Shown in pieces: positions 49,201 through 61,186 of a DNA stretch of 64,000 nucleotides (positions are counted from its first letter, which is position 1; each line of letters begins with the position of its first letter). The stretch spans positions 19,726,501 through 19,790,500 of the forward strand of contig CM065295.1 in the NCBI GenBank assembly GCA_032871835.1, read 5' to 3'. The notes below the pieces were generated by a model that was given only the letters and a program-made list of their open reading frames with translations, was not told where the DNA came from and made no database searches. Source of the stretch: Dipteronia dyeriana. Taxonomy: Eukaryota; Streptophyta; Magnoliopsida; Sapindales; Sapindaceae. The position numbers and the translations under genes are program-made.

Positions 49201-50913
49201 AGCACCATAAACTTTGTTTTATGTGTTAGTTTGTTAATTCTTGTGTTTTGAGGTTCGGTTCACATCACCATGCTATACTGGCGGCTGATTTGGTTCTTGT
49301 GAAAAACCATAGTGTTTTTTTTTTTTTTTCAATCTTCGTTTTATTTACTTACTTTCCCCTCCAGGTATCAGAAACCTTAGGTCATGGAGCTCAATTTGAT
49401 GAAAAGACAAGTGGTGATGATCTTCTTGATGGAAACCGTGAGTACCTTGGTATCTGATGGATCCTTTTTAGCTTAAATGCCGTGCAAAAAGTAGTGTCAA
49501 TTGGTTCGTTTTAAGTCATGGGATAAATCCTTGCCCTTCATTGTTTCTTTTCCCTTAAATGAATACTACTAGATACAAGTCAGTGCCTGAAATTGTCCTT
49601 TATTGTTTGCTAGAGTTGATTTTGATGGTTATGATAGATAAACAAGATTTTCACTAGTATTAGATATCTGTCTTGAATGTTGAAAAAAATTAAAATTATT
49701 TTCCTGAAATAGCATCATTCACTGTGAAATAATTGGTGGTTAAACAATTATATATTTCTGCATTATTTATTAATATGTTGATTCATGGTTTCTTTTAGAA
49801 TCTGGTAGTGGATTGGATCAGCTTGAACATACGTCCCAGCAAAAACCTAGTCCTGTTGAGTCAGATTTTTGTCAAGATGGTGAGCCTAACAGTCTGTAAA
49901 ACCTTACCTCTTATTTGTTTTGGTAATACTGTAGTAGCATCTCACTGTTCGTCCCTGAAAACTTTAGGGGATAGTGAAAGACAGGTCTCTCCTGATAAGC
50001 TCTATCGGGCTGCTATATTGAAGAATCGATTCGCTGATACTATTTTGAAAGCTCGAGAAAAGACACTTTCACAGGTTGGTTACAAATTCGGGATTCTTGT
50101 GACTTCTGATCCTTTGTCCGTTGTGTCAGGATTTTCACCTCTGTATGTGTTATCTGGTTCCATCTAATCTTTGCTGAGACCAGGGGGAAAAGGGGGACCC
50201 TGAGAAACTGCGAAGAGAGAAGGAGGAACTTGAATTGCAGAGACGGAAAGGTTGTGCTTTTTCTACTGTTCTTTGGTGCTGTATTTTTGTGTTATGCAAG
50301 ATAACATTTTTGTTTGTTGTGCTTCTGTGGATTTTGGTATATGAACATATCTTAAATAACGGTATTCCTTTGTTTCTTCTCTAGAAAAAGCACGGTTGCA
50401 AGCAGAAGCCAAGGCTGCTGAAGAGGCTCAAAAGCGAGCTGAAGCAGAAGCTGCAGCTGAAGCTAGAAGACAGAGGGAGGTCGAGAGAGAAGCTGCTAGA
50501 CAGGCATTACTGAAGGTAAATGACCAGTAAGCACATTATATATGGGTTTTGCACAAATAAATTTGTACTTGTAGATTTGATCAAAACATTTTGTGGTATT
50601 GGTGCAGATGGAAAAAACAGTTGAAATCAATGAGAATTCTCGTTTCCTTGAAGACTTGGAAATGCTTAGGAGTGCTCCTGCCGAGCAATTACCAAGCTCG
50701 GTAGATGAGACTAGCCCAGACCATTCTCAGGATGGGCTGGGTAGTTTTAAGTTTGGAGGAGGCAGTAACCCGTTGGAACAACTAGGTTTGTACATGAAAG
50801 AGGATGATGAGGAGGAAGATGTGGAACCTGTGGTTGTTCCAAAGACTCTGAACGAGGTAGAGGAAGGAGAACCAAATCCTCCAAATGAGATTGAGGAAGG
50901 AGAAATAGATTAA
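46236..50913 (+). CDS. GTE8-like bromodomain and NET-domain protein (BET family)
   Basis: It is a nuclear reader of acetylated histones, of the plant GTE class. Ten coding exons join in frame: 46236-47468, 47571-47619, 47710-47841, 48356-48429, 49365-49437, 49799-49879, 49968-50074, 50184-50250, 50385-50515 and 50608-50913, giving 750 residues. The ATG at 46236 (MGKFNK) is preferred over an in-frame GTG one codon earlier. The bromodomain lies at residues 176-274, including [16 protein letters not shown] and the YNPPGND loop with the acetyl-lysine-binding Asn. A KKRK basic patch lies near 313, and the NET domain at 330-395. It is followed by a Ser-rich segment, a long Ala/Glu/Arg coiled coil (about residues 555-660) and an acidic end EEGEID. 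The length and tail fit Arabidopsis GTE8 rather than the shorter GTE1/4/6 group. Confidence 0.92.
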
Positions 50914-53190
50914 GTTCTATTGCTCTTATGTTAGTTATATACATGAACAAGTCAAGAAAAGAAAGAAGCAAGAACCCAACATACTGATGAAACAAGAAAA
51001 CAGAAAGAAAGAAAGAGATCGATTTTGGTTGGGGAGTCCAGTTCTATTGTAGAGTTTTTCTGGGTTTCCTTTTGCCTTGGCTGGTGCGTGCCCAACTAAT
51101 GTGGTTGAGAATTGGAAGTCATGACTTGTGACTCCGTGACCAGATGACTCATGCATGGGAGTTGAGTTACAGAAATGAAAAGTTTGGGGATGGGTCGTTT
51201 GAATTGACTGACATGCCATGGTCGGTCCGGTCCAATCCGTACAAGCGTGACTGCCATACTGGCTGGCCCATAAAAGGTGCAAAAGTGAGCCCATCGAAAC
51301 AGTTGTATTGGGCTCTGTGAAATTTGGTTGGTACTACTTCCCTCAACTGGTCCTGTGGTATTCTAATGGAGTTTGAATAATCAACAATGAGTTGATACTT
51401 TCTTTCTAGAGTATATTATCAGTCTTTTGAAATTCTACTACATAAAATTTTCTAGTTACATGAATTTTATCATAACGGTTTTTTTAGGATTTAAAAAAAA
51501 ATGAGAGTTTGAGACTTGTGAATCAATATGCAGAAAGTTTGAGATACCAACTGCTAATCAAAGTTTTGACAACACACATGTGGACTATGGCCTTTTCCAC
51601 ATACACCTAATTAAATATCAATCACAAAAGATCCATGTGGTTTGAAAATATGATTGAGTTTAACAACTCACAAGGACCAAAAAATCTGTTCTTATTATGG
51701 GCTAGAATTTTCTTCGTACATGCTTTCAATAATATTAATTATACAAAATTCTAAATTTGGTTTAAATTTTGAAACATAATACAAGACCATCATTGTCATT
51801 AAAAATTTGATGTAAAAAAAATTCAACTTGCTTTCCTTACATAAAAGTGTAATGTTTGCCTTTGGATCAATCCTAAGACAATTTTGTTTTGTCCATTTTT
51901 TTTTCCTTAAAACAAAAATATCACTGTTTCAGAGATGTACACGCCGCCCAATATCACTGTTTCAGAGATGTACACGCCGTCCAATTTCAAAATGTATAAA
52001 TCAACCGTGATTTCTTTGATTTTGAGTACCTGTTGTCTTTGTGCCAGCTAATCTCTTCTAAAGGGTACATATACATGTGTAAATACGTGCAGTCCGGTTG
52101 CTTTTGGAGCTTGTACAAGTTTTCTATTTAATTTACTTTTAGTCAAGAGATCAATCATAGAATAATGAGTATAATATTGGATTATTAATTTTCTTGTTAT
52201 AACTTAATATCGATTCATGACTTACAAGTGCTCCAAATCCATCAATAAGGAAAAAAAAGGCAATAGTTTTGGTGATAAAGTAATATACATCAGCAGAAGT
52301 TGATGTTAATATACATCATCAAAAGAAATAGTGTTTGGAAACAGAGAGCAAAAGAGAGAGACTCACTGAGAGAGAATAACCGCAGAGAAGACATGAGACT
52401 ATGAGAGTATGAGACAAAGGAAGACGGAGAGAGTGAATTTGGGCAGTGTGTGCTATTTTTTTTTTTTTTTTTTTAAACAAAATTTTCCTGGCCATTAAAT
52501 TGATCCAACAGCATAAACCACATTCTGGATCCGATTGCAACTCCCACAATAAAATAGGAGGGGGATTTCCCCAATGCATTAAGGTTTAATGGGAAAATGA
52601 GTTCGAATCGGATTACAACTCCAACAACAACAGAAAAATCTTCCTACAATTTACGATTTAACGGAAAAATATACCCAAGTTGGATTGTAACTTCTACAAT
52701 AGAGAAATGATGAAAATGATGAAATCTCCTCATTTTTGTGATTTAATAAGGAACCATGAGATTATACTTACAATAGTAAGTATGAGTTGTCAATAACACG
52801 TAAATCATAAAATGATATTGAAAATTCACAGAACGTGTCTATAGGATTAATAATGAAAAAAATATATGTACTTACATATATTAAGTGTGAAAATGATGTT
52901 GTTTGACCGGTAGATATACGAATCGGGATAAAAATAAAATAAAATAAAGTGGTGTGAAAATGATGCCAGCATCAGAATTTTATAGGGAGCCCAGCTTTGG
53001 ACGAAAGTACACTAGTTTTTCTCACCCAGTCCTTGAAACACAAGAAGAGTTTTTTTATATTTTGGTTGGATTTTGATTTTTAATTTTTATGTTAACGAGA
53101 GAAATACAATTCTTGTCAATCACTACCCACTTTTATTAATTCTTCAATCTCCCCATCGACTTTCACCTACCAGTTCTTCTTCTTGTTTAT
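50914..53190. other. Intergenic DNA after the GTE-like gene
   Basis: The first few hundred bases are probably 3' untranslated region. The rest is AT-rich with no coding signal. A 33-bp perfect-to-near-perfect tandem duplication (unit begins ATATCACTGTTTCAGAGATG) lies at 51918-51983. A T20 run lies near 52457-52475, and (GA)-rich DNA at 52340-52440. Confidence 0.6.
51918..51983. repeat. 33-bp tandem duplication
   Basis: Two adjacent copies, 51918-51950 and 51951-51983, begin ATATCACTGTTTCAGAGATG and differ at one base near the end (CCGCCCA versus CCGTCCA). Confidence 0.9.
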
Positions 53191-53197
53191 TTATAAA
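53191..53197 (+). promoter_or_regulatory. Candidate TATA box of the TLC-domain gene
   Basis: TTATAAA lies 63-69 bases upstream of the ATG and is followed by CCCTAATTTCTCC, a plausible start region about 30 bases further on. Confidence 0.45.
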
Positions 53198-53259
53198 CCC
53201 TAATTTCTCCATTCAAAGTTCACACCTGAAACCTAGCAATCCAATCAAAAGTCAAAACA

Positions 53260-53991
53260 ATGGAAACCCAATTGTTTCCACTCTTGTCCATCTTCTTCTC
53301 CATCTACCTCTTCGCTTATTTCCTCGTTTTCCGTAACTGGAGCCCCAAGATCCGACCCGAAGCCTCCAGTTGTTTTATCTCCCTCTTCCACGGCACCCCC
53401 GCCGTCGTCCTCGCCTCCCGCGCCCTACTCGCCGACGACAACCTCACCTTCTCTTCCGTCAACACCGACGCCCAGAGCCTGGCCCTAGACTACAGCATTG
53501 CCTACTTCTTAACCGATCTCGCTCACTACATCGTCTTCTTCCCTCACGACGTCCTCTTCATCGGTCACCACCTCGCCACCCTCTTCGTCTTCATCACCTG
53601 CAGATACCTTGTCGCTCACGGCTCCTTAGCGATACTCACGCTCTTGATCCTCGCTGAGGTTACCAGCGCGTGCCAGAACGCGTGGACCCTCGCCGGCGCC
53701 AGGAGGCACGACGTTGAGTTCGCCGCTAAATTGTATCGCCTGCTGTCGCCGCCGTTTTACGCCTTCTACAGTGTCGTTAGAGGGATTCTAGGGCCTCTGT
53801 TCGTGTACAACATGGTTGCGTACTTCGTGAGCGGCGCTGCTGATCATGTGATACCTAAATGGGTTTGGATTTCTTGGATAATTGTTGTTGTTTCTGCTAT
53901 TTCTGTTAGTATTTTGTGGGTCTGGAATTTGTGGGTCGAGTTCTATAGAGAAAGGAGAGCTTCTTCGTCTTTGGAGAAGAAAGTTAGATAG
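53260..53991 (+). CDS. TLC-domain membrane protein
   Basis: The single-exon frame of 243 residues starts METQLFPLLSIFF. It belongs to the TRAM-LAG1-CLN8 (TLC) fold, multi-pass membrane proteins of the ER/Golgi linked to lipid sensing or metabolism; the exact activity of this plant subgroup is unknown to me. Hydrophobic segments start near residues 5, 85, 108, 125, 170 and 210. Conserved-looking features are DYSIAYFLTDLAHYI, the paired HH in FIGHHLATL (about residue 110), and EVTSACQNAW. The C-terminus is short and basic (ERRASSSLEKKVR). The first two thirds are strongly GC3-rich against the AT-rich surroundings. No intron is needed. Confidence 0.88.
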   Translation: METQLFPLLSIFFSIYLFAYFLVFRNWSPKIRPEASSCFISLFHGTPAVVLASRALLADDNLTFSSVNTDAQSLALDYSIAYFLTDLAHYIVFFPHDVLFIGHHLATLFVFITCRYLVAHGSLAILTLLILAEVTSACQNAWTLAGARRHDVEFAAKLYRLLSPPFYAFYSVVRGILGPLFVYNMVAYFVSGAADHVIPKWVWISWIIVVVSAISVSILWVWNLWVEFYRERRASSSLEKKVR

Positions 53992-55794
53992 CTACCCCAG
54001 ATTCTCAAAAACAAAAAAACAAAAACTTTACATTTGTCATTGTGACTCAAAAAAAGAAATAGAATTTTTATCTATGAATATGAGGTTCGCGTCACATTTT
54101 ATTTTTGTGATTGGATGTTGTTTTTACTTGTTTTATATGATGAATTTATAGCTAGTTGTTGGAATATCCATGATTTTTTTTTTTTTATGTTGGGAATTTG
54201 TTGTTTTTGTTTCTTTGAACATAGAATTCATCTTGTGTGAATTGGTATTTAGTTAGGGTTTCATATTGTGTCAAGAATTGTGATCAAGGAATGTGACTCA
54301 AGTTTCAGTCATGAATAAGGCTATTTTACATATCTGAATTTGGTGAGTTGAAGGAGACAAAATCAAATCAATGATGTTGTAATGCATTTATGTGGTCTAA
54401 TGAAACAGGTCTCTACCAGGTTGTTAACAGGTTTGTCAAAGCTGGAGGTATTGGTCCAAAAATTTTCTAGTTGCTTTTTAAATTCTCTCTCTGATCATTG
54501 TTGTTGGGTCCTCTATCAAGATTTTCTTCCATTTAATACTCACAATTGATTGTGCAAGGTTTGCTGGCTGCAGACTGAAACCGTACTTTTTAGATTCTGA
54601 AATAAATTGAAGATTCATTTTGCATTCTCTTGCATACATTGAAAGCTTCTGTCATTCATGCATTTAATTGAATTAGTTATGTGGTCTTCTTGAAGAGTTC
54701 ATGGGGTTTACTTGTATGATAAAAGACATATTTCCTTCCACTTATATTTATTATGTTCTGTCAAGCATAATAATGTTATGTGCCTTCTTATGTCTCAGCT
54801 TTCTCATCTCGCTTTGACATTTTTTGACTGCTCTAGTCAGAGTGAGTAAATACCCCTGTAACTTTAATTCAACATTTGAAGATAATTAAGTTATAGATGA
54901 TCTAAATGATTACTTAAGACCCTCTAATGAAGAGGTACTGAGGTAGGTTGATGTTTTTATGATTTATCAAGCAAGATTTTTCGATATGTTGCTTCGGAGA
55001 TTCTAGTCATTACCGTTCTTTTTCTATGATATATTTTATTGTTTATGAATCATAAACTGTTGAGAGTGGATGGCGGTTAGCAAGAATATATGAATCACGC
55101 CATTACTATAGCTAATTTTGGTTGGAAATATAAAAGAAAGTTGGTGGACAAAAGTTTGAATGAGGTGAAAAGCTTCAACGAGATGGATATATCACATTGT
55201 TTGTATGACACTATAAAATCCTACCAATGTCAACTATTAGATGTTTCGAGAGAGACCAATTAATGTCAACCTTCCTTCATTCTTGCATTGCAAAATGAAA
55301 ATGCCTCTAATTTTACTGTAAAAAACAGAGCCAACACTTACAGTATGCATTCCAAAAAAAAAAAACCCAGAATCCAGGGATATTGGAAGAGAACAGACTT
55401 GCATCTCAAAATGAATCATTAACAATTTATTTTTAGATGCAAAAGGAGTTTTTTTCACACAAAAAAAAGCGAAGAAAATCCTTAAATATACATACATGTC
55501 TCAAAACATTTGAATTCAGTTGAGAAGTGTGCGATACAGTCATGCAAGGAACACACTCAACACACAGACACACAAGTCTAAAAATTGTGAAACCATGGAA
55601 GAGATTATGCTCCACAGACAAAAACAAGTAACAAATGCTTAGGAGACATCCAATTAATGTAATGAAATATGGTTTTATTATTTAATCTCTATCAATGCTG
55701 CACATATCATCATTATCTTCTTTATTTCTCATGCACACCATGGCAGGATTTGAGAGCAAGCAAACTCAACAAGTTTTCTAGTGCAAGGAACAAT
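53992..55794. other. Intergenic DNA between convergent genes
   Basis: It contains the 3' flank of the TLC gene (to about 54300) and of the transporter gene (from about 55650). The middle is AT-rich with no coding signal or recognised element. Confidence 0.6.
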
Positions 55795-58036
55795 TCAAGA
55801 GTAGAACTTGTAGTCCTTGGCTTGGAGTATGATACTCCTTAACGCTCCAATAGGTGCTAGAATCATCAACAAGAGGCCCAGAATAATGCATATCTGCAGT
55901 TAAAGAGGCCAAATCAGATTCATGAACTGGGTTTTAACATAGATGAAAATGTAATGAAGTCAATCAAATAATAATCGATTAATTATCGGTTGCTAGATTT
56001 TCGGTATGTTTTTATTTTTTTTAATTTTTTTGTGTTTGATCGACCATGTAACGTTACATGGTGATTTGTACACTCCCAAAAGTGACAATATCACTCTGTA
56101 ACGTTATAGAGTCAATCTTGTATGAAAAAACGTACCAAAATCTCGCACATGAAACCTTATTGTCAGTTAAATATTTGATTTAAAGGAGAACATACCCAGT
56201 TGGCGAACCAAGATAAGCTGAACTTCTTGGGTTTGTAGACGGCAAGCCACATAATGCAAGGCAGCTGATGAAGATAGTTACAAGACATAAATTAGTGTTG
56301 CTTTAAATCTTAAATTGCTGGACAGCAAGGGCAGAAAAAGATTGAGACTTACAAAGTATGTGGTTGGAGCAAAAGCAAATCCTCCAAAGAAACCAAGAAG
56401 ACCACCAAAGAAAGGGAAGGAGATGGCGACAAACATTGTGAATGCTGTATTAATTCATAGACACATTAATATGGTTTTCAAGGCCAAACCCAGCAAAAAA
56501 AAGTTAGAAGATAACAAGAGAACTAGATGAGAAGATGAGGAAATTGACTCACCAACATACAAATTGCGAGTGACGAAACGAAGGAGTGTAGTGGGCTTAA
56601 AATGTAGTTTGGTTACCAATACTGTTTCTATCATGTCAAATACTGGCATTGCATATAACTGCACCAAGCAACGAAGTATGAATGCATTTAGAAAGTTAAA
56701 GTGGACTTGGAAATTCACCATATAAAGCAAAGCAAGCCTGACCTGGTAGCTACCAATAACATGAACAACAACAAACATGTTAGCAGCAACAATGAGCCAA
56801 GTAGGTTTCTTCAATGAAATGAGGATGTTGTCTTCAACATTGTTTCCAAACACATAATACCCAACAAGAGCAACCGGGAAGTAGCACAAAGCCACAACAA
56901 TGTATGCAATGATAACTCCTCTCCACATGGGGCCTTTGGACGGCTTTTCAGGCGTGGAAGGGAGGGTGGCTTGAATCTCCAACACCACATTGTGGCCAGC
57001 ATATGCAAAGGCAACATCACCCAAGGCGGTGAAGAAGTTGAAGACCGTCCCTGTTGGGGTTGAGGCTTTGTAGCCGTATTCTATGTTTCGTTGAACTCCC
57101 TTGTGCGCGGAAGCTGCCCATGCAATGGTAGAGTAACTGCATATTTTTATATTTATAGCGCAGGCAAGCATTGCATCAAACATAAAAAAGAGAGTAGCAA
57201 TGTCGATATATATAGTTACTGAAAAAGAAAGTGTTTTTGAGGGTATATATACTACCTCAAAGACATGACTGCAGCAGCCAGAGAGACCCCGGAGATAGAG
57301 TTAAAGTTAGGGAGGTGAGCGAGAACAAAGTGAACAGAGGCGAAGATCATGATGAAATATGTTGTTTTGATTGGTTTGCAGTCTTTGCATACCAAATAAT
57401 GTACTTTCTGCAATGATTTTCCTCCAGTAACCATGTAAACTATGTCCACACCAATTTCAACGATGAGCTGCTGAGGCACCACTATATACAGACCAAGCTT
57501 TTCTCCAAAGGCATGCTGACCCAGCTCATGGTATCGATCGAACCTTTTCCCAGGAACCATCTCATGCATCTCCACCATTTGCCATAGAGTGTACAAGGTT
57601 ATCAACCATGATAGAATCAGTATCACTACTCCAGGACCCCTGTAACATGTTTTATCAGAAGTTGCTTTATTTTCTCAGAATTGCAAAGATATAACAAATT
57701 TGAGCTTAGAATTATGAGCAGACATATATATACCATCCAAGCTGTGCCATGGCATAAGGAAGACTGAGAACACCAGCTCCAACCATGGCGGTGACATTGT
57801 GGAAAGCTGCATACCACCATTTTGCATTCCTTGAAGATGTGATTGGAAGCCAATCATCAATCTCCTTCTGCCTCCTCAGTTGTTCAGCTACCTGCTATTT
57901 GTATTATCATAACATATCTGGGTCAAGTTATGAACAAAAAATAGGCTCAATCTCAGAGAAACGAAAAGAGAGTGAGTGCGGGACTTACTTTATCTGGGGC
58001 AAGGGTTTTTTGATCCGTTTCTCCTTGAGTCCCCAT
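55795..58036 (-). CDS. Lysine/histidine transporter LHT1-like amino acid permease
   Basis: It is a plasma-membrane proton-coupled amino acid importer of the AAAP family. Eight coding exons on the minus strand join in frame: 57989-58036, 57734-57891, 57256-57639, 56743-57136, 56553-56658, 56353-56444, 56196-56264 and 55795-55893, giving 449 residues, close to Arabidopsis LHT1 (446). The start [16 protein letters not shown] precedes a soluble N-terminus ending [20 protein letters not shown], the conserved entry into transmembrane helix 1. Other family motifs are [43 protein letters not shown] and the end [11 protein letters not shown]. No break was found. It could equally be LHT2 or another clade member, so no symbol is assigned. 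Confidence 0.92.
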
Positions 58037-58322
58037 AATTTTGCTGTGTCTTGATTTCGGAGACTGAGATGCAAAGTGAAACAAACATATAGGCGAAAAC
58101 AAAGTATATAAAAGCAGGCTTGGACTAGAAAATATCGAACTTGACAACAACTGAAATGGGATCTCCGTTCTCATGCTTGAAGACAAAATCGTATACTTGA
58201 TCAAATGAATATATTAATGTCTACTTGTTGGTTATGATTTGTCAGCACTACCATTTTTCTACAGTATCTGAATCTGCAGGCAGCAGCAAGCTACTCTACT
58301 TGATTACTGCTTACTAGATTTC

Positions 58323-58331
58323 TTTTATATA
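58323..58331 (-). promoter_or_regulatory. Candidate TATA box of the LHT-like gene
   Basis: The minus strand reads TATATAAAA about 290 bases upstream of the ATG, implying a leader of roughly 250 bases if it is used. Confidence 0.45.
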
Positions 58332-58339
58332 GAAAATTA

Positions 58340-58631
58340 CCTATCATTTCAATTTTTGCGACTTGCTTGATGTTGAATACTTTGTTTTGTTAGTTCAATT
58401 TTCTGTCCGCGTCTGACGCGTGTGTGTGGATGTTTTTTAACTAGGTGAATCAATTATATTCCTTTTTCTATTTTGAGTGCAATCATCAGAATTTTCTTGT
58501 AAATTTGTTTAGATTCAAAATTTAACTTGGGTGCTATAAAATCTTGGATTCATGTGTCATTAACTCTGTTTTGACAGAAGGAACATTCACAAACAAGTAA
58601 AGCTGTCAAGAATGGACAAACTAATTTTAAA

Positions 58632-58662
<31 letters not shown>

Positions 58663-58807
58663 GAGTACAGACTTTCTGCAGATGGGAGTTGCAAATTGGT
58701 TTTCATTGTCTGTTTGGAAGATACAAGTCAAAGCAATGGAAGAATCTCACAATTAGAAACACAGTAAAAACTAAAAAGTTACAAAAGGTCACGTTCAATA
58801 TAGAGGC

Positions 58808-58853
<46 letters not shown>

Positions 58854-59045
58854 TAAAACGACTCGAACTATTCACATAAGTAGTAAAATTTAATAGGTTT
58901 CTATTTATTTATAAAAATGTTTTTATAAGAGATTAGAAAAAAAAATAAAAAATAAAAAATAAAATAAAATAACACTCAACCGCTCCGTAGTACAACCACC
59001 TCTCTCTCTTTCGCCTAACAACTGTCATTCTCTCTTTCTTTCAAT
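58340..59045. repeat. Intergenic DNA with a (TTA)n microsatellite
   Basis: (TTA)n of about 14 units lies at 58810-58852, and a T20 run at 58635-58654. Nothing else was recognised. Confidence 0.75.
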
Positions 59046-59849
59046 TAGGGATGACAATTAAATCCGAACCCGTAGGATCCGCCTGAACCCAACCCGTTTG
59101 GAGAGGGTTTGGAATGTAAAAATAGAACCCGTGGGCGGGTTTGGATTTGAAATCTCAATCCGTCATGGGTTCAGGTGTAGAAAAAAAAACCAAACCCGAA
59201 CCGATGATTCCGTTTGATTTAATAATTATTTAACAAATAATATTATAATAATTATTTTTATATTTTGTTTTTATCTTACATCACATACAGCTAACTCCCA
59301 TTATTTGTCTTTTTAAATTTTAAAATATCTTTCATTATTATTTTTATTTTTTATTTTTTTAATTTTATCTTTTGTCTTCATTTTCTTTTCTTACCCCCAC
59401 ACCCTTTCTTCAAAATTAAAACTCATCTTCTCCATTTATTTTCTCTACAACTTATTTTATATTTTTTTTCTCTTCAAAATTTAAACTTTTTTTCTTCATA
59501 TTTTTTTTTCTCAGACATTTTTAAGCCATTTTTTGCTCTTACTTTTTTTTTTTCATTTCTTTTTAAGTCTAAAAGAAGAAAACTAATGTGGATGGCTATC
59601 GACAACTGAGTTTGACTCGGACCGAGTTACGCACACATGAGTGAATCGCTTTGGAACAACAAATCATTAGGAGTTCGGGGGTTCGTAGGAGGGTCTGGAT
59701 GTTGCTAAAATCCGCGGGTGAAACTCGAACCCGAACCCACTAGATTTCGTGGGTTCGTGGATGAGTTTGGATGTCATTTTCTTTCGTGGGTTTAGGTTTG
59801 GGTTTTCCCAAACCCCCCCGAACCCGACTCATTGCCATTCATACTCTTA
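59046..59849. mobile_element. hAT-like repeat with GGGTTCGGGTTT subterminal motifs
   Basis: The left end reads TAGGGATGACAATTAAATCC and the right end, reversed, TAAGAGTATGAATGGCAATG. Both run into repeated GAACCCG or GGGTTCGG motifs, a style common at plant hAT ends. The centre is AT- and CT-rich with no transposase. No matching 8-bp flank was found. Confidence 0.45.
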
Positions 59850-60670
59850 ATTTCTCTCTCCATCTTTTTCTTTAAAATAAAAATAAAAAACAAAATAAAC
59901 TGGCACTCAACCACTACCACATCACCAATAATTCAAACTTCAATGAAATAGAGTCAAAAAAATTGTTAGACTAGCTTTTTAAATTTGGTTTATGAACAAA
60001 GTTTTCTTTATATTGCAACTGAATTTCAAATCATAAATATTGAAAAAAATTACTATAAAATAAATCTCAGGTTTCAAGATCCAATTTGACTTAACTACAA
60101 ATTTATGCAACCAAAAATAAAAAATAAGATTCAACTTATTTTCTTTCGGTTTTTGAATCTGCTTAACTTTTAAGAGATGTCATAAGTTTAATATTAAATA
60201 TATTTAGTGGAAATTGTGAGAAATTTCACATTTTTTTTGGTGAGTTGCAGTGATGTCACCGTTATAATAAGTTAAGTTTAAAAGACACCTATTATAGTGA
60301 GCTACCGAAATTGCCCTTAAATAATTGATTATTTATTTTTTAAAAGCCTATCTCGTCCAAAAAAGTTGTCTGAAAATCAATCAACTACTCTGGGTATCAC
60401 TTCAAAAAACGAGCTCCATTCCAGATATTGCACAAGAAGGTAAATTAATATTTCTAATCTTCATTTCCAGTTTTTCTTGTATTTCTGTGTTGTATAACAA
60501 TGTATAAATATTTATGAACATTTATGAACATGTTGTCTCAATTTTTTTTTGTTTATGTCTAGGAGTTGTAAACTTTTAAAAAATAATGAATGAACATGTT
60601 GCATTTTTTTTGTATATATATTTGACCGAGTTGATTTGAAGTGGTGCAAACAAGTTTAAAATGTTGGGCA
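59850..60670. other. AT-rich DNA, possible 5' end of the MULE
   Basis: No ORF of interest. A conserved-looking block at 60220-60320 (GTGATGTCACCGTT, AAATTGCCCTT) may be an element end. A donor-like AAGGTAAAT at about 60440 could begin a leader intron that ends at 61182. Confidence 0.4.
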
Positions 60671-61092
60671 TAAAAGCTGGAAAGCATTTTAAAAAAGCTC
60701 GAAACATTTGAAAAAACGCTCAATCCAAAAAATAAATGCTCGATCCCTCACAAAAAAAGCTCGATCCTTAAAAAAAAGCTCGATCCCTCATAAAAAAAGC
60801 TCGATGACTTACAAAATCTCACAAAAAAAGCTCGATTCCTCACAAAAAAGCTCAATCCCTAAAATAAAAAGGTCGAGCCATATTTGAAAAAAGCTCGAGC
60901 CATATGAAAAAAAGCTCGAGCCATGTTAAAAAAAACTCGATAATGTACAAATAGAGCTCGGTCCTGAACAAAAAAAGTTCTATCCCGTTCAAAAAAGCTC
61001 GATCATGTACAAAAACGGCTCGATCATATACAAAAGCTGCTGGATCATGTACAAAACAGGCTCGATCAGTAAAAAAAAACTCGATCGCTTAC
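60671..61092. repeat. AGCTCGA minisatellite, about 19 imperfect units of about 20 bp
   Basis: Units follow AAAAAAGCTCGATCC(C)TCAC with variants in the second half (ATCATGTAC, AGCCATAT, ATCCCTCA). Variants cluster: the first block has ATCCCTCA, the middle AGCCATAT, the last ATCATGTAC, so the array grew by local duplication. It lies within the inferred leader intron of the transposase gene. Confidence 0.9.
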
Positions 61093-61186
61093 ACTTTTGA
61101 TTTTTGTTTAATCCTTTATAATTACAAATTTAATATTAAATATTTTTTCCTTAATAATGGTTTTTGATGATGATTTTGACAGGACA

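Noticed and set aside
53370..53657. Arg/Pro-rich ORF overlapping the TLC gene
   Set aside because: Frame-shifted shadow produced by GC-rich codons of the real gene.
56315..56530. Lys/Pro-rich plus-strand ORF
   Set aside because: Antisense shadow of transporter exons and an intron.
60671..61092. Minisatellite as a possible CRISPR-like array
   Set aside because: Units are short, degenerate and spacerless in a plant nuclear context.
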